Assembly: GCF_003812745.1 (NCBI RefSeq)
Contig: NZ_CP033831.1
Coordinates: 124,001-188,000, forward strand
DNA: 64,000 nucleotides
Direction of reading: 5' to 3'
Source of the DNA: Serratia sp. FDAARGOS_506
GTDB lineage: Bacteria > Pseudomonadota > Gammaproteobacteria > Enterobacterales > Enterobacteriaceae
Numbering within the stretch: position 1 is the stretch's first letter; every line of letters starts with the position of its first letter. A model generated the notes under the pieces. That model did no database searches and was not told the DNA's origin. It saw only the letters and a program-made list of their open reading frames with translations. Both the position numbers and the translations under genes were made by a program. Below are positions 51,044 through 61,131 of this stretch, piece by piece.

Positions 51044-51469
51044 TCACAAGGTTTTGCTCATAAAGACGCGGCTGGTTCCTGGCGGCAAGCAAGGCACCTC
51101 CCCCATACGCTGCCAGCCATGCCGCTGATAAAAGTCCGGCGCCTGAAAGCTGATGGTGTACAACACGGCGGAAAGGCAACCGCGTCTGCGCCCCTCTTGC
51201 TCAAAGCGGCGCAACAGCTCGCTGCCCAACCCCGCGCCGCGCAGCGCTTTCGGCAAATAAAAAAGATCGAGAAACAGCAGCCCTAGTGATGAGCGCCCGG
51301 TAATTCCCCCCAGAACTTCCCCGCTGTCGGGATCTTTTACCACCACCGCCAGCGTCTGACGATCGCCATAGCCGATATGTTCATCATTAAAACGGTCCAA
51401 CCCTTCCGCGATACAGGACGTTATTTCCGGTGTTACCCGATCGGAAATTTCGATATGACATTCTTTCAC
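51044..51469 (-). CDS. GNAT-family N-acetyltransferase
   Basis: About 141 residues starting at GTG 51469 (M-KECHIEISDRVTPEIT), which has GGAGAG just upstream; an in-frame TTG at 51487 is less likely. The CoA loop is LPKALRGAGLGSELLRRFEQEGRRR and the C-terminal half has YTISFQAPDFYQRHGWQRMGEV. The tail region LPPGTSRVFMSKTL is typical of the family. Substrate unknown. Convergent with the preceding acetyltransferase gene. Confidence 0.88.
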   Translation of the reverse strand: MKECHIEISDRVTPEITSCIAEGLDRFNDEHIGYGDRQTLAVVVKDPDSGEVLGGITGRSSLGLLFLDLFYLPKALRGAGLGSELLRRFEQEGRRRGCLSAVLYTISFQAPDFYQRHGWQRMGEVPCLPPGTSRVFMSKTL

Positions 51470-51997
51470 GCTAGCTCTCCGTATCAATCACCCAAATTTA
51501 TGCGCTGTTTGTAGCTCAAAACATCGCATTTTCTTTGTTTATATTTATCTTTACATCAATTTTCACGCTATTTTCCACACCGCTTCATAACCGGTTCTAT
51601 CATCGATTGAAATAAAGCCGCCAAACGTAATAAAACTAAGAAATATCTTAATAATTAATCCATTAGCCCCAAAAAATGCCAACAAACGATCGACAAAAAC
51701 GATCGAACTGAAAAATTTAATAGCTACAAACTATGTTAATTCCTTTTAATAACCACGGTATTAATAGAGGATTTCTATTTTATCGATCTCACATTGCTTA
51801 GGCCGTCGGTTAAAAAAAATTTTACTCGTTATAAATCATGCTAGTATATGTCTCCCCCGCGAAACTCGCGCCCAGCTACCGCTCATTGGCTTGCGGCGCA
51901 AGATAAGTTCAACATGAAATTATTTATATTATTTCTTTTTTTATGTTTTAAGATATCAATCCTCACCGGGAAATAGAAAGCAAAGGACTATAATAAA
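51470..51997 (+). promoter_or_regulatory. Long AT-rich non-coding region upstream of the RcsA-like gene
   Basis: About 528 bp of low GC, the longest non-coding stretch of the window. It contains a tandem acgatcga motif (about 51685-51706), an RcsAB-box-like palindrome (51637-51650) and poly-T/poly-A tracts near 51800-51830, the sort of DNA H-NS often silences (inference). No gene seen. Confidence 0.55.
51637..51650. promoter_or_regulatory. RcsAB-box-like palindrome
   Basis: TAAGAAATATCTTA is a perfect taaga/tctta inverted repeat and resembles the RcsAB box (TAAGAATATTCCTA). It lies about 350 bp before the RcsA-like gene, which is farther than is usual for an autoregulatory box. Confidence 0.4.
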
Positions 51998-52549
51998 ATG
52001 GAAATTGATATTTTCAGCGAGTGTGCCTATACCACTGTCGGCATCCGACAACTTATTAAGCAAACCTGGGCGGAAAAACGCGCACCGGCCGGTTTTAGCC
52101 GCAAAAGAGTCTGCTTTATCGATGTCACCATCGCCAATTTTGAAGCGCGTTATCGCGTTGAATATGCTAACCCCAATACCTACAAAATAGTCATTATCAC
52201 CGACTGCCCGCATGAAATGGTGATTGTCGACAGCAAGACCATTATATTATCAAACCTTATATCATTGAGCCGTTTCAGCCGCCTTATCGACGATCTCTAT
52301 AAGCGTTACAATCATTATACCGAGCCACCGCAACTCTCCCAGCGCGAGTCGCTTTTCCTCTCGGAATGGTCGACGGGGAAATCGCTGACCGACATCAGTA
52401 GTGCCATGAATATCAGAAATAAAACCGCCAATCATTACAAGTCACGAATCATGAAAAAACTCGGCGCCAGCCGGATAAAGCCGCTATTGCACATTACCCG
52501 CGTGCGCTGTTTAACCGATCGTTTAAACATAAGAATAAATAAAGAGTAA
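51998..52549 (+). CDS. RcsA/EcpR-like LuxR-family auxiliary regulator
   Basis: 183 residues. The C-terminal HTH is LuxR type (LSQRESLFLSEWSTGKSLTDISSAMNIRNKTANHYKSRIMKKLGA), while the N-terminal 120 residues lack the acidic phosphorylation pocket of response regulators. The opening MEIDIFSECAYTTVGIRQLI and the layout resemble RcsA, which partners RcsB, so a role as auxiliary regulator is likely; it is not clearly an RcsA orthologue. The gene and its upstream are strikingly AT-rich for this genome, suggesting transfer. A weak AAAGGAC precedes the ATG. Confidence 0.8.
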   Translation: MEIDIFSECAYTTVGIRQLIKQTWAEKRAPAGFSRKRVCFIDVTIANFEARYRVEYANPNTYKIVIITDCPHEMVIVDSKTIILSNLISLSRFSRLIDDLYKRYNHYTEPPQLSQRESLFLSEWSTGKSLTDISSAMNIRNKTANHYKSRIMKKLGASRIKPLLHITRVRCLTDRLNIRINKE

Positions 52550-52587
52550 CGCCCTCTTCTTCAGATTCGCCTTTGCGGCTGAACGCA

Positions 52588-52622
52588 TTCGCCGGCCTCT
52601 CTTCGAGAGCACCGCCGGCGAA
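52588..52622 (+). terminator. Nested hairpin after the RcsA-like gene
   Basis: Perfect 9-bp stem ttcgccggc/gccggcgaa enclosing a second stem (ctct...agag around cttcg). No T tract follows, so intrinsic termination is uncertain. The rest of 52550-52804 shows no gene. Confidence 0.45.
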
Positions 52623-52804
52623 GGCCGCCGCTCCGCCACGTTGCCTCCCCCCTCTCTCTGGCACCCAATCGCACCTCGCCCACATCGTTGTCTGGATCTC
52701 GCCGCCGCTTTACTGGCATTATCTCTGCTATCGCCGGGCGGCGAGAGGCCAAAGATCGCGCCCGCCGCTCAGTATCGACTCGACGAGACAGGTAGCTTTA
52801 CGCC

Positions 52805-53191
52805 ATGGCAAACAAACCGCAACAGACAACGCTGACGATGTACGGCATCAAAAACTGCGACACCATCAAAAAAGCCCGCCGCTGGCTGGAAGATCAGGGC
52901 GTGGCCTATCATTTTCACGACTACCGCGCCGACGGCCTGACCGAACAGCAGCTGCGCGGTTTCATCGCGCAACTGGGTTGGGAACCGCTGCTCAATACTC
53001 GCGGCACCACCTGGCGTAAACTGGATGAAGCGCAACGCAACGCCTGCGATAACGCTGACGCCGCCATCGCGCTGATGCTGGCGCAGCCGGCGATCATCAA
53101 ACGCCCGCTGCTGGACGACGGCAACGGCCACGCCCTGCTCGGTTTCAACGCCGACGCTTACCAGCAATTTATCGCCGAGGTCGCCGTATGA
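52805..53191 (+). CDS. yffB: ArsC-family reductase-like protein YffB
   Basis: 128 residues with the ArsC-like core [48 protein letters not shown] and [20 protein letters not shown]. The Cys in KNCDTIKKA is the redox-type position, and Arg in IIKRPLL matches the conserved arginine of the fold. No arsenate-reducing role is shown for YffB. A shorter start at the ATG at 52838 (MYGIKNC) would also fit E. coli (118 residues); I keep the longer. It overlaps dapE by 4 bp (ATGA), as in E. coli. Confidence 0.93.
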   Translation: MANKPQQTTLTMYGIKNCDTIKKARRWLEDQGVAYHFHDYRADGLTEQQLRGFIAQLGWEPLLNTRGTTWRKLDEAQRNACDNADAAIALMLAQPAIIKRPLLDDGNGHALLGFNADAYQQFIAEVAV

Positions 53192-54315
53192 CTTGCCCGG
53201 TTATCGAACTGGCCCAGCAGCTGATTAAACGCCCTTCCCTCAGCCCGAGTGACGAGGGCTGTCAGCAGCTGATGATCGATCGCCTGCAGGCGATCGGTTT
53301 CACCGTCGAAGCGATGGACTTCGAAGATACCCAGAACTTTTGGGCCTGGCGCGGCGAAGGGCAAACCCTGGCGTTTGCCGGGCATACCGACGTAGTACCA
53401 ACCGGAGATGAAAAACGCTGGGACAACCCGCCGTTTGAACCGACGATCCGCGACGGCATGCTGTATGGCCGTGGCGCGGCAGACATGAAAGGCTCGTTGG
53501 CCGCAATGGTGGTGGCCGCAGAACGCTTTGTCGCCGCCAACCCGAATCACCAGGGCCGCCTGGCTTTTTTGATCACCTCAGATGAAGAGGCCAGCGCCAC
53601 CCACGGCACGGTTAAAGTGGTCGAAACGCTGATGGCGCGCAATGAGCGCCTGGATTACTGCCTGGTCGGCGAGCCGTCCAGCACCGAGCGCGTCGGCGAC
53701 GTGGTGAAAAACGGCCGACGCGGCTCCATCACCGCCAACCTGCACATTCACGGCGTGCAGGGGCACGTCGCCTATCCGCACCTGGCGGACAACCCGGTGC
53801 ACCGCGCCATGCCGGCGCTGAATGAACTGGTGGCGATCGAATGGGATCGCGGCAACGAGTTTTTCCCGCCGACCAGTATGCAGATCGCCAACGTGCAGGC
53901 CGGTACCGGTAGCAACAACGTGATCCCGGGCGATCTTTACGTGCAGTTCAACTTCCGCTTCAGCACCGAACTGACCGACTCGATGATCAAGCAGCGCGTG
54001 GAAGAGCTGCTGGAACGCCACCAGTTGAATTACAGCATCGAGTGGCGGTTGTCCGGTCAACCGTTCCTCACCTCGCGCGGCGCGCTGGTGGATGCGGTGG
54101 TCAACGCCGTCGAGCACTATTCTGAATTGACGCCGCAGCTGCTGACCACCGGCGGTACCTCCGACGGCCGCTTCATCGCGCAGATGGGCGCGCAGGTGGT
54201 GGAACTGGGGCCGGTCAACGCCACCATCCACAAGGTCAACGAATGTGTCAACGCCGCGGATCTGCAGCTGCTGAGCCGCATGTATCAACGCATCATGGAG
54301 CAATTGGTCGCATGA
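53188..54315 (+). CDS. dapE: Succinyl-diaminopimelate desuccinylase
   Basis: 375 residues, dizinc M20 enzyme that removes succinate from N-succinyl-LL-diaminopimelate for lysine and peptidoglycan. Metal ligands and base are visible: His in [13 protein letters not shown] (about 66), Asp in [16 protein letters not shown] (about 100), catalytic Glu-Glu in [14 protein letters not shown] (about 133-134) and the last His in [13 protein letters not shown]. The start overlaps yffB; the stop overlaps the next gene. Confidence 0.97.
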   Translation: MTCPVIELAQQLIKRPSLSPSDEGCQQLMIDRLQAIGFTVEAMDFEDTQNFWAWRGEGQTLAFAGHTDVVPTGDEKRWDNPPFEPTIRDGMLYGRGAADMKGSLAAMVVAAERFVAANPNHQGRLAFLITSDEEASATHGTVKVVETLMARNERLDYCLVGEPSSTERVGDVVKNGRRGSITANLHIHGVQGHVAYPHLADNPVHRAMPALNELVAIEWDRGNEFFPPTSMQIANVQAGTGSNNVIPGDLYVQFNFRFSTELTDSMIKQRVEELLERHQLNYSIEWRLSGQPFLTSRGALVDAVVNAVEHYSELTPQLLTTGGTSDGRFIAQMGAQVVELGPVNATIHKVNECVNAADLQLLSRMYQRIMEQLVA

Positions 54316-54986
54316 TCAACGCAGAAATGCTCACCGGCCGCTCAACTGAACACCTGGCGCCGCTGAGCGGGAACCACCGGCTGCAACCGCAGGCGGCCAA
54401 CGCCTTCCTGGCGATGCAGCAGGCGGCGCGTGAGGCGGGATTCGATCTCCAGCCCGCCAGTACCTTCCGCGATTTCGACCGGCAGTTGGCTATCTGGAAT
54501 GGCAAATTCTGCGGCCAGCGGCCAGTATTAGATAAGGACAGCCGCCCGATCGACGTCGCGCCGCTGTCCGCCGCCGAGCGCTGCGAGGCGATCCTGCGCT
54601 GGTCGGCCCTGCCGGGCGCCAGCCGCCATCACTGGGGCAGCGATTTAGACGTGTACGACCCGTCGCTGCTGCCGGAAGGGCAAAAGCTGCAGCTGGAGCC
54701 GTGGGAATACGAAGAAGGCGGTTACTTTGCGCCGCTCAATCAGTGGCTGACGGCGCATATGGCCGAGTTCGGTTTCTATCGCCCCTTTACCGAAGACAGC
54801 GGTGGCGTGGCGGTAGAGCCGTGGCATCTGAGCTACCGGCCGCTGGCGCAAGAGGCCGAACATTTGCTGACCCCGGCGCTGCTGCTGGCGGCCTGGCAAG
54901 ATAAGGAGGTCGCCGGTGCCGAATGGCTCGAACGCCATCTGCCATCGATTTTTTCGCGTTTTATACGCAGTGAAGGAAAGGAGTAG
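54312..54986 (+). CDS. M15-family D-alanyl-D-alanine carboxypeptidase-like protein
   Basis: 224 residues. Zn-peptidase motifs of the VanY group are present: [34 protein letters not shown] (H-x6-D) and [11 protein letters not shown] (E-x-x-H). No signal peptide is evident, so the protein should be cytoplasmic or of unusual targeting. It overlaps the dapE stop by 4 bp, which suggests a role in cell-wall peptide turnover (inference). Common in Serratia and Yersinia at this place, absent in E. coli. Confidence 0.9.
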   Translation: MINAEMLTGRSTEHLAPLSGNHRLQPQAANAFLAMQQAAREAGFDLQPASTFRDFDRQLAIWNGKFCGQRPVLDKDSRPIDVAPLSAAERCEAILRWSALPGASRHHWGSDLDVYDPSLLPEGQKLQLEPWEYEEGGYFAPLNQWLTAHMAEFGFYRPFTEDSGGVAVEPWHLSYRPLAQEAEHLLTPALLLAAWQDKEVAGAEWLERHLPSIFSRFIRSEGKE

Positions 54987-54988
54987 CT

Positions 54989-55174
54989 ATGCAATGGTTA
55001 GCTGATTACTGGTGGATTATCCTGCTGGTTCTGGTGGGAATGGTCGTCAGCGGCATCAAGGAACTGCGCCGCGTCGACGTTAAAAGCTATCTGGCCAACA
55101 AGCCGGAGATACCGCCGCACCGCGACAACAACGCCCAGTGGGATGACGAAGACGACTGGCCGAAAAAGAAATGA
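54989..55174 (+). CDS. ypfN: UPF0370 small membrane protein YpfN
   Basis: 61 residues: one membrane helix ([22 protein letters not shown]) and a polar C terminus ([27 protein letters not shown] ... DEDDWPKKK), as in E. coli YpfN. GGAAAGGAG precedes the ATG, two bases after the preceding stop. Function unknown. Confidence 0.93.
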   Translation: MQWLADYWWIILLVLVGMVVSGIKELRRVDVKSYLANKPEIPPHRDNNAQWDDEDDWPKKK

Positions 55175-55176
55175 CA

Positions 55177-55205
55177 TCAGGGCGCTCATCGGCGCCCTGA
55201 ATTTT
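55177..55205 (+). terminator. Terminator of the yffB-dapE-ypfN operon
   Basis: Perfect 9-bp stem tcagggcgc/gcgccctga (55177-55200) followed by a short T run (attttc); convergent with ypfH. Confidence 0.8.
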
Positions 55206-55894
55206 CAACGGAAGGCGATCAGCTCGCCGCGCTTGCCGGACAATGCCTCGTCCCAGTAGCGCTGCGGCACATAATAATGCAGCCTTTCCAACGCAGCGTT
55301 CATCATGCCCTGGTTGATCGCATGCCCGACGTTTTCCTCCACATCCAGCGTGAAATCGGCGCCGCCGGCCCGTAGCGCTTCTGCCGCCGCGTGCGCGTGT
55401 TGCACCGCGATCACCGCGTCCTCTTCCCCGTGGATCAAATGCACCACGCTGTCGCCGAAAGCCTGCTCAGGCAGTTGGGCGAAACGCCCGCTGAACGCGA
55501 CCACGCGACCGGCCAGCCGGGATTCTGCTTTTAGCGCCTCAAGCGCCATGATCGCCCCCTGCGAGAACCCCACCAGCGCCGTGCCGGCATAGCCCACGCC
55601 GCTCAGCTGCTGCCAATGGCGCACCACGGCCACAAACTGCGGCATCACGTCTGCGATGCGGGCCGCGCGGTTCTCTTCGGTCACGTCCTGCACCGAAAAC
55701 CACTGGCGCCCACCGCCGTTGCCGAACGCTGCGGGGCCACCGATGCTCACCACCTGCGCCTGAGGAAAGTCCTTGGCAAAGTAGCTGCCGATCTCCCCCA
55801 TCGCTACCGGGTTATCGCCGACACCGTGAAACAGCAAGATCAGCTGCGCCGCCGGGGATGCCGGGCTTTGGACAACGAAATGCTCATGTTTCAT
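55205..55894 (-). CDS. ypfH: Esterase YpfH (alpha/beta hydrolase)
   Basis: 229 residues, carboxylesterase/phospholipase family. Nucleophile elbow GFSQGA in GTALVGFSQGAIMALEAL (Ser about 116), Asp in VVHLIHGEEDAVIAVQHA and His in EENVGHAINQGM, plus LLFHGVGDNPVAMGEIG for the oxyanion hole. E. coli YpfH is an esterase on short acyl esters; physiological substrate unknown. Confidence 0.94.
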   Translation of the reverse strand: MKHEHFVVQSPASPAAQLILLFHGVGDNPVAMGEIGSYFAKDFPQAQVVSIGGPAAFGNGGGRQWFSVQDVTEENRAARIADVMPQFVAVVRHWQQLSGVGYAGTALVGFSQGAIMALEALKAESRLAGRVVAFSGRFAQLPEQAFGDSVVHLIHGEEDAVIAVQHAHAAAEALRAGGADFTLDVEENVGHAINQGMMNAALERLHYYVPQRYWDEALSGKRGELIAFR

Positions 55895-56014
55895 CGATGA
55901 CTCCTTAATAGTAACCCAACCTGGTACGGCGACAGTCGCCGCCTCACCGCTGACAGTGACTATACGCCGTTGAGAAATTGGGAAAATCGGGTTTTATTGA
56001 GCGAGTTATTCAAT

Positions 56015-56046
56015 TTATTGCAATGACTGCTTATTGCAATGACTGC
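56015..56046. repeat. Perfect 16-bp tandem duplication at the tmcA stop
   Basis: ttattgcaatgactgc occurs twice back to back (56015-56030 and 56031-56046). The right copy supplies the last codons and stop of tmcA. Confidence 0.9.
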
Positions 56047-58043
56047 GCCCAGTCACGCCAGTAGCGGCAGTGCTGCGCATTCAGCTGTTCCAACGCCTGC
56101 GCCGTTTCGTGCCGCCACTGGCGCAGCAAGGCTCTCTGGCCGCTGACGCCCGCCTGCTCCACGCAGGCCGCAGGGGATTGCCGCCGCTGCAAATGACCAC
56201 GCAGCGCGGGCAGCGGCAGATTGCTGGCCAGCAGCAAACGTTGCAATGCCCCCAGGCTGGCCTCAAGCGGCCGATGGGCGAAAGCGAACCCGGCCAGCTC
56301 GCGCCAATCCTCTTCACTCAGCGATGTGTCGCCGTCGTCGCCCGGGATCGCCAGCGCGAGCTCAATACGCTGCCGCAGCCAGGGCCAATCGCGCGCCAGA
56401 TGCTTGTGTGCCGCGTGTCGCAGCGCCTCACCTTGTTCGCTCAAAGGCAAGATAGCCATCGCGGTATAACAGCCGCTGCTGGCCTCCGGCTTGCTGCCGA
56501 TGCGCACCAGCTCGAAACCGCAGGATTGCCAAAAGCGCCACAGCGGCTCGGTATAGCCGAAACTGACCGACAGAAAATCCAGCCCCTGCGCCTGGCGGCG
56601 TTGCCGCTCGACCAGCTGACGTGCAATACCCTGCCGCCGCAACGCCGGCAGCGTCGCGATGCGGGTAATACGCCGTGACCGCAGCGTCGGCGCCCACCAC
56701 TGGCCGCCATGCGCCGCCAACGACTGCGCCACCAGGTTGCCGCGCGGCCGGCGGCGGCCGGCCCACACATCGTGCGCCAACTCGGCGCTCAAACCGCCTT
56801 CGTCCACCAACCACACGGCGCCGACCACCTCCTGCCCGGCCTGCGCCAGCCCGAAGTGCATGCCGGGCGCATCCATCAGCCTGCGCAAATCCAGCGGCGA
56901 GGTGCGGTAATGCGCGCTGCTCAGCAGAGCATAGAAACGCGCCAGCCGCTGCGGTTCGGCGCACAGTTCACGCTGCTCCGCCTGGCTGTAATCGATCGCC
57001 TGGCCATCCGCCGGCCAGGCGGGCAGCTCGTTGAACAACAACGCATTGTCCGTTATCCGTTCCAACGCATCGCCCTGCGCCCAGCGCATTGGCTGTTGCA
57101 GACTCAATGCCTGATAGGACGGCAGCCCGGCGCAAAACTTCAGCAGAAAACCGCGGCCGGTGCCCTCATACCCCTGCACCGTGGTGGTCAGCAGCACACG
57201 TGGGAAGTAGCCGATCAGCTGCTGCAACAGCGGCGCGGGGATCGCCGCCGCTTCATCCACCAGCAGCCAACCCACGTTGCTGACGTCACCCTCCCGGCAC
57301 TGCGCAAGCAAGGCATCGGGCGCCCAAAACTGCGCGCGCCCCCGCGCCCATTCCCCGGCCACCTCGGTGGCGGCGCGGCTCGGCCCGGTTATCCAACAGC
57401 TCAGCGGCGACTGCGCCACCAGCATACCGGCCAGCGTCGATTTGCCGCGGCCGCGGGCGGCGGTCAGTACCCACACGCCGGATTCGGCCTGCAGCAGCGC
57501 CGTCAGGATCGCCTGCTGTTCATCGGTCGGCCGGCCATCCGGCGGTTGCCAATCCTCACGCGCCGGCAGCGCGGCCAGCGTCAGGGGCTCATCCTGCCGC
57601 CAAATCGTCACTTCACGGTCGTCGGCCAGATGCCGCTGCAGATGGTGGATGAAATGCGGGGTGGTAATTGGCTGCGGGCAATCGCTCCAGCGCAGGCTGT
57701 CGCCGTCCGGCTGCTGAGGCCATTGCCGCCAGGGCGGCGTCAGCAACAGCAGCCAGCTACCGGCACGCAATGCGCCGCACAGCGCCGCCAATGCCTCCAC
57801 GTCCAGCGACTGACCGGCGTCGAACACCGCGTGCAGCCGCTCCTGCCCCAGCAATTGGCGCACCGCGCCACTCGCCAACGCCGTCTGGCCGGGCGGCGGA
57901 TTTTCCCCCACCCACGGCCAGTCGCCGGGCAACGTCGCCGCCAGCCGCTGCGCCTGTTCGCGGCACCAGTCGGGCTCACCGCTGAGCACCAGCAGGCGCC
58001 GGATGCCCTGACGCCGCATGAGTTGTTGCGCTGCCTGTAACAT
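56031..58043 (-). CDS. tmcA: tRNA(Met) cytidine acetyltransferase TmcA
   Basis: About 670 residues (E. coli 671). It makes N4-acetylcytidine at the wobble base of elongator tRNA(Met), coupling an ATPase/helicase-like module to a GNAT domain. Visible: N-terminal [20 protein letters not shown], Walker [19 protein letters not shown] (about 200-216), Walker [14 protein letters not shown], and the acetyl-CoA loop [26 protein letters not shown] use the ATG at 58043; upstream in-frame residues to 58091 do not match the family. Confidence 0.95.
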   Translation of the reverse strand: MLQAAQQLMRRQGIRRLLVLSGEPDWCREQAQRLAATLPGDWPWVGENPPPGQTALASGAVRQLLGQERLHAVFDAGQSLDVEALAALCGALRAGSWLLLLTPPWRQWPQQPDGDSLRWSDCPQPITTPHFIHHLQRHLADDREVTIWRQDEPLTLAALPAREDWQPPDGRPTDEQQAILTALLQAESGVWVLTAARGRGKSTLAGMLVAQSPLSCWITGPSRAATEVAGEWARGRAQFWAPDALLAQCREGDVSNVGWLLVDEAAAIPAPLLQQLIGYFPRVLLTTTVQGYEGTGRGFLLKFCAGLPSYQALSLQQPMRWAQGDALERITDNALLFNELPAWPADGQAIDYSQAEQRELCAEPQRLARFYALLSSAHYRTSPLDLRRLMDAPGMHFGLAQAGQEVVGAVWLVDEGGLSAELAHDVWAGRRRPRGNLVAQSLAAHGGQWWAPTLRSRRITRIATLPALRRQGIARQLVERQRRQAQGLDFLSVSFGYTEPLWRFWQSCGFELVRIGSKPEASSGCYTAMAILPLSEQGEALRHAAHKHLARDWPWLRQRIELALAIPGDDGDTSLSEEDWRELAGFAFAHRPLEASLGALQRLLLASNLPLPALRGHLQRRQSPAACVEQAGVSGQRALLRQWRHETAQALEQLNAQHCRYWRDWAQSLQ

Positions 58044-58099
58044 AAGGCTGTATCTCAATCCGAAAAAAATGCCGGAGTCAGGCTCCGGCACTTGAGGCG

Positions 58100-58969
58100 T
58101 TAACGGGATGCGAAGGTGTTGCAGGTATTAGGATCGCCGCTGTCGAAGCCCTGTTTAAACCAGGTGTAGCGCTGTTGCGAGGTACCGTGGGTGAAGCTGT
58201 CCGGCACGACGCGGCCCTGGCTCTGCTGCTGCAACCGATCGTCGCCAATCGCCTGAGCGGCGTTCAGCGCCGCCTGCAGGTCACCCTCTTCCAGCATCTG
58301 CTGCTTCTCGGCGTATTTGCCCCACACGCCGGCGAAGCAGTCCGCCTGCAGCTCCATTTTCACCGACAGACGGTTCACTTCCGCCTGGCTGGCGCCCTGC
58401 TGCATCTGGCGAACCTTGGGCTCGATGCCCAGCAGGTTCTGCACGTGGTGGCCAACTTCGTGCGCCACCACATAGGCCTGGGCGAAATCACCGCCGGCGC
58501 CCAGCTTGGTTTTCATGTCCTGATAGAAAGACAGATCGATATACACCGTTCTGTCACCCGGGCAGTAGAACGGCCCCATCGCCGCCTGGCCGGTGCCGCA
58601 GCTGGTCCGCGTGACGCCACGGTACATCACCAGCTTCGGCGGTTGATAGGTTTTGCCCATGCGCTGGAAAATCTCTTTCCAGTTATCCTCGGTTGAGGCC
58701 AGTACCACCGAAGTGAATTTGGCCAGCTCATCGTCTTTCGGACTGATGTTGGCGCTCTGCTGTTGACCCTGCGGTGCGACGTTACCGCCGTTCAATAGCG
58801 GCGACAGATCGATGCCGTAATAGCCGGCCACCAGCACCACCACCAAAATGACGATGCCGCCCTTGCCGCCCACCGGCACGCGGAAACCGCCACCACCGCC
58901 GCCCAAACCTGAAGACTGCCCGCGACGATCCTCAACATTGTCACTTTCCCGACGCCCTTGCCAACGCAT
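58100..58969 (-). CDS. ypfJ: Putative zinc metallopeptidase YpfJ
   Basis: 289 residues. A glycine-rich N terminus ([20 protein letters not shown]), one membrane anchor ([20 protein letters not shown], about 38-57), then a neutral zinc metallopeptidase domain with [16 protein letters not shown] (HExxH) and the family pieces [34 protein letters not shown] and [23 protein letters not shown] (split by normal spacing). Substrate unknown. Confidence 0.95.
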   Translation of the reverse strand: MRWQGRRESDNVEDRRGQSSGLGGGGGGFRVPVGGKGGIVILVVVLVAGYYGIDLSPLLNGGNVAPQGQQQSANISPKDDELAKFTSVVLASTEDNWKEIFQRMGKTYQPPKLVMYRGVTRTSCGTGQAAMGPFYCPGDRTVYIDLSFYQDMKTKLGAGGDFAQAYVVAHEVGHHVQNLLGIEPKVRQMQQGASQAEVNRLSVKMELQADCFAGVWGKYAEKQQMLEEGDLQAALNAAQAIGDDRLQQQSQGRVVPDSFTHGTSQQRYTWFKQGFDSGDPNTCNTFASR

Positions 58970-59178
58970 AAATATACTCCAGATATTTCCCCTGCTCGTT
59001 GAAGTTGCGCCGCGATCGTAAGCGCATAGGCAGCTTCAAGCCTGAGTGGGATAGGTTTTAGTCATCTCGCATCCATCATTATAAATGGTCTGCCGCGGAG
59101 GAAATGTAGAAATTTTCTGGAAAAATGCAGAATAGCGGGACGATCCGGCCGGATCGCCCCGAATGGCGGTGCCAACGC
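58970..59178. other. Intergenic stretch holding a 16-bp palindrome
   Basis: 209 bp between the purC stop and the ypfJ start. A perfect palindrome cgatccggccggatcg (59141-59156), flanked by ggg/ccc, could help end the purC transcript, though no T tract follows leftward. The ypfJ promoter should lie at the left end. Confidence 0.5.
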
Positions 59179-59892
59179 TTAGTCGAGCTTCACGCCGATG
59201 CGGCGCGCCACTTCTTCATAGGCTTCGATCAGGCCGCCCAGGCTTTGACGGAAACGGTCTTTATCCATCTTGTCCAGGGTGTTTTTGTCCCACAGGCGGC
59301 TGCCGTCTGGCGAGAACTCATCACCCAGCACCACTTCGCCGTTGAACAGGCCGAACTCCAGCTTGAAGTCGACCAGGATCAGACCGGCGTCGTCGAACAG
59401 CTTGGTCAACACGTCATTGGCGCGGTAGCTCAGCTCGCGCATGCGCGCCAGATGTTCTTTGCTCACCCAGCCGAAGGTTTCGCAGTAGGATTCGTTAACC
59501 ATCGGATCGTGCATGGCGTCGTTTTTCAGGAACAGATCGAACAGCGGCGGGTTCAGCACCAGGCCTTCTTCGATGCCCAGACGCTTCACCAGCGAACCGG
59601 CAGCGCGGTTACGGATCACGCACTCCACCGGCACCATGTCCAGCTTCTTCACCAGCACTTCATTGTCGGACAGCAGACGCTCCATCTGGGTCGGGATGCC
59701 GGCTTCTTCCAGTTTGCTCATGATGAAATGGTTGAACTTGTTGTTCACCATGCCTTTGCGATCGAACTGCTCAATGCGCTGACCATCCAGTGCTGACGTA
59801 TCGTTGCGGAACTCCAACACCAACAGATCGGGATTCTCGGTGGTGTAAACGGTTTTTGCCTTTCCGCGATACAGCTCAGCTAGCTTTTGCAT
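59179..59892 (-). CDS. purC: Phosphoribosylaminoimidazole-succinocarboxamide synthase
   Basis: 237 residues, same as E. coli. It joins aspartate to CAIR (ATP-dependent) to form SAICAR in purine synthesis. N terminus [24 protein letters not shown] and signatures [36 protein letters not shown] and [13 protein letters not shown] are all present. Preceded by a PurR-like operator, and separated from bamC by a terminator. Confidence 0.98.
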   Translation of the reverse strand: MQKLAELYRGKAKTVYTTENPDLLVLEFRNDTSALDGQRIEQFDRKGMVNNKFNHFIMSKLEEAGIPTQMERLLSDNEVLVKKLDMVPVECVIRNRAAGSLVKRLGIEEGLVLNPPLFDLFLKNDAMHDPMVNESYCETFGWVSKEHLARMRELSYRANDVLTKLFDDAGLILVDFKLEFGLFNGEVVLGDEFSPDGSRLWDKNTLDKMDKDRFRQSLGGLIEAYEEVARRIGVKLD

Positions 59893-60009
59893 CTTACTTA
59901 CTCCAGTAATGTATCCCCGTTGTCTCCCGAGCGCGGCCCGAAATTAGGGGGTATAGAATTGACCTAATGAATTCTTTGGCGTGCCGGACACTATTGTGCC
60001 AAACCTGCG

Positions 60010-60025
60010 ACGCAAACGATACCGT
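60010..60025 (-). promoter_or_regulatory. PurR operator upstream of purC
   Basis: ACGCAAACGATACCGT matches 11 of the 12 defined positions of the PurR consensus ANGCAANCGNTTNCNT by my count. It lies about 118 bp upstream of the purC ATG, right before the bamC terminator. E. coli purC is a known PurR target. Confidence 0.75.
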
Positions 60026-60038
60026 ATAGACAAAACAA

Positions 60039-60060
60039 AAAGGGGCCGAAGCCCCTTTTT
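60039..60060. terminator. Terminator of dapA-bamC
   Basis: Stem aaaaggggc/gcccctttt with a cgaa loop, A and T runs on each side; for leftward transcripts from bamC, and potentially bidirectional. Confidence 0.9.
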
Positions 60061-60062
60061 GG

Positions 60063-61115
60063 TTATTTAACGCTGGTTTTACTGAAGGCAGACTGGAATG
60101 CCGCCACCAGTGCGTCGTTTTTCGACTGGGTCAGCGGTTTGCCTTTCGGATCGATAAATTGCAGGCTGGTGCGGTTGTTGAGATCGCCGACCTGCAGTTT
60201 GTAATCGCCTTCCGCCAGTTCAGGATCCTTGACGCCCAACGCATCCCAATCGCTGCTGCTCAGGGACTTGTAGGTCACGGCGACGGTGCCCTGCGGACGG
60301 CTGCGGTCACCCACTTTCATCCCCAGTTTTTCGAGCGCCGCCGGCAGGCGATCCCACACCACGGTATACGGGCCGCGCACCACCAGCATCGGCAGGCCGG
60401 TGTCATCGGCGCCACTCTGCACGTCCAGCGCGCCGAAGCGGCTGGCCGTCTGGCTGCTCGCCAGGTTGTCCTGCTTGTCCAGGCCTTCGATCAGGGTGTT
60501 GATCATCATGCCGTTGTAGCGCTGAATCTCAGACTGGTCAGTCACCTGCTCGGTCTTGCCCTGCTGCTGCAGACCAACGCTTTTCACCACCAGCGCCTGC
60601 TGGTAGCCCTGCTGCTGCACGCTGATCTGATAGCGGCCTTCGTACTGGTTGTCTTCGTCCAGACGGTTCCACTTCACCCAGTCGGTGGTCAGGGTCTGAC
60701 CGGCGTCCTGGCGGGAAGCAATCGCGATGTTCTTCGCCTGCAGCAGGCTGACCACGCGCGACCACAGATTCTGGTTCTGCGGGCTGTTTTCCAGCAACAG
60801 CGTGCCGCTGTCGCCGGCGTACTGCGCGCGTGAACCGCTCAGCAGCGCCAACGGCTGCACCGGCGGACGAATGTCCAGTTGCTTGCCGACGTTGCCTTGC
60901 AGCGTCGTGGCGGGAACGTCATAGTTGCCGCTCTGGACCGGCAGGATCATGCCGGACGGCGCGTTCAGCGCCTTGAGCGGAGCCGCGTCGAGGTAAGCCT
61001 CATCGCCGCTGACCTGACGCTTGTAGCGCTGATCGCTGCTGCAGGCTGCCAGCATCATCACCAATGAGATGCCCACTACTTTTGCTACCGTCGACTTTTG
61101 CAATGAATAAGCCAT
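60063..61115 (-). CDS. bamC: Outer-membrane assembly lipoprotein BamC
   Basis: 350 residues. Lipoprotein signal [34 protein letters not shown] (split by normal spacing; lipobox LAAC, Cys25), the BamD-binding lasso region ([26 protein letters not shown]) and two helix-grip domains ([47 protein letters not shown]). Part of the BAM complex that inserts beta-barrel proteins. ATG 61115 follows an upstream in-frame TTG; AAGGG is well placed for the ATG. 16 bp after dapA, as in E. coli. Confidence 0.96.
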   Translation of the reverse strand: MAYSLQKSTVAKVVGISLVMMLAACSSDQRYKRQVSGDEAYLDAAPLKALNAPSGMILPVQSGNYDVPATTLQGNVGKQLDIRPPVQPLALLSGSRAQYAGDSGTLLLENSPQNQNLWSRVVSLLQAKNIAIASRQDAGQTLTTDWVKWNRLDEDNQYEGRYQISVQQQGYQQALVVKSVGLQQQGKTEQVTDQSEIQRYNGMMINTLIEGLDKQDNLASSQTASRFGALDVQSGADDTGLPMLVVRGPYTVVWDRLPAALEKLGMKVGDRSRPQGTVAVTYKSLSSSDWDALGVKDPELAEGDYKLQVGDLNNRTSLQFIDPKGKPLTQSKNDALVAAFQSAFSKTSVK

Positions 61116-61131
61116 CAAATTTCCCTTAGAG

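Noticed and set aside
52494-52752. Short leftward frames in the gap before yffB
   Set aside because: Arg/Gly-rich products of GC-rich DNA with no family resemblance or good ribosome-binding site.
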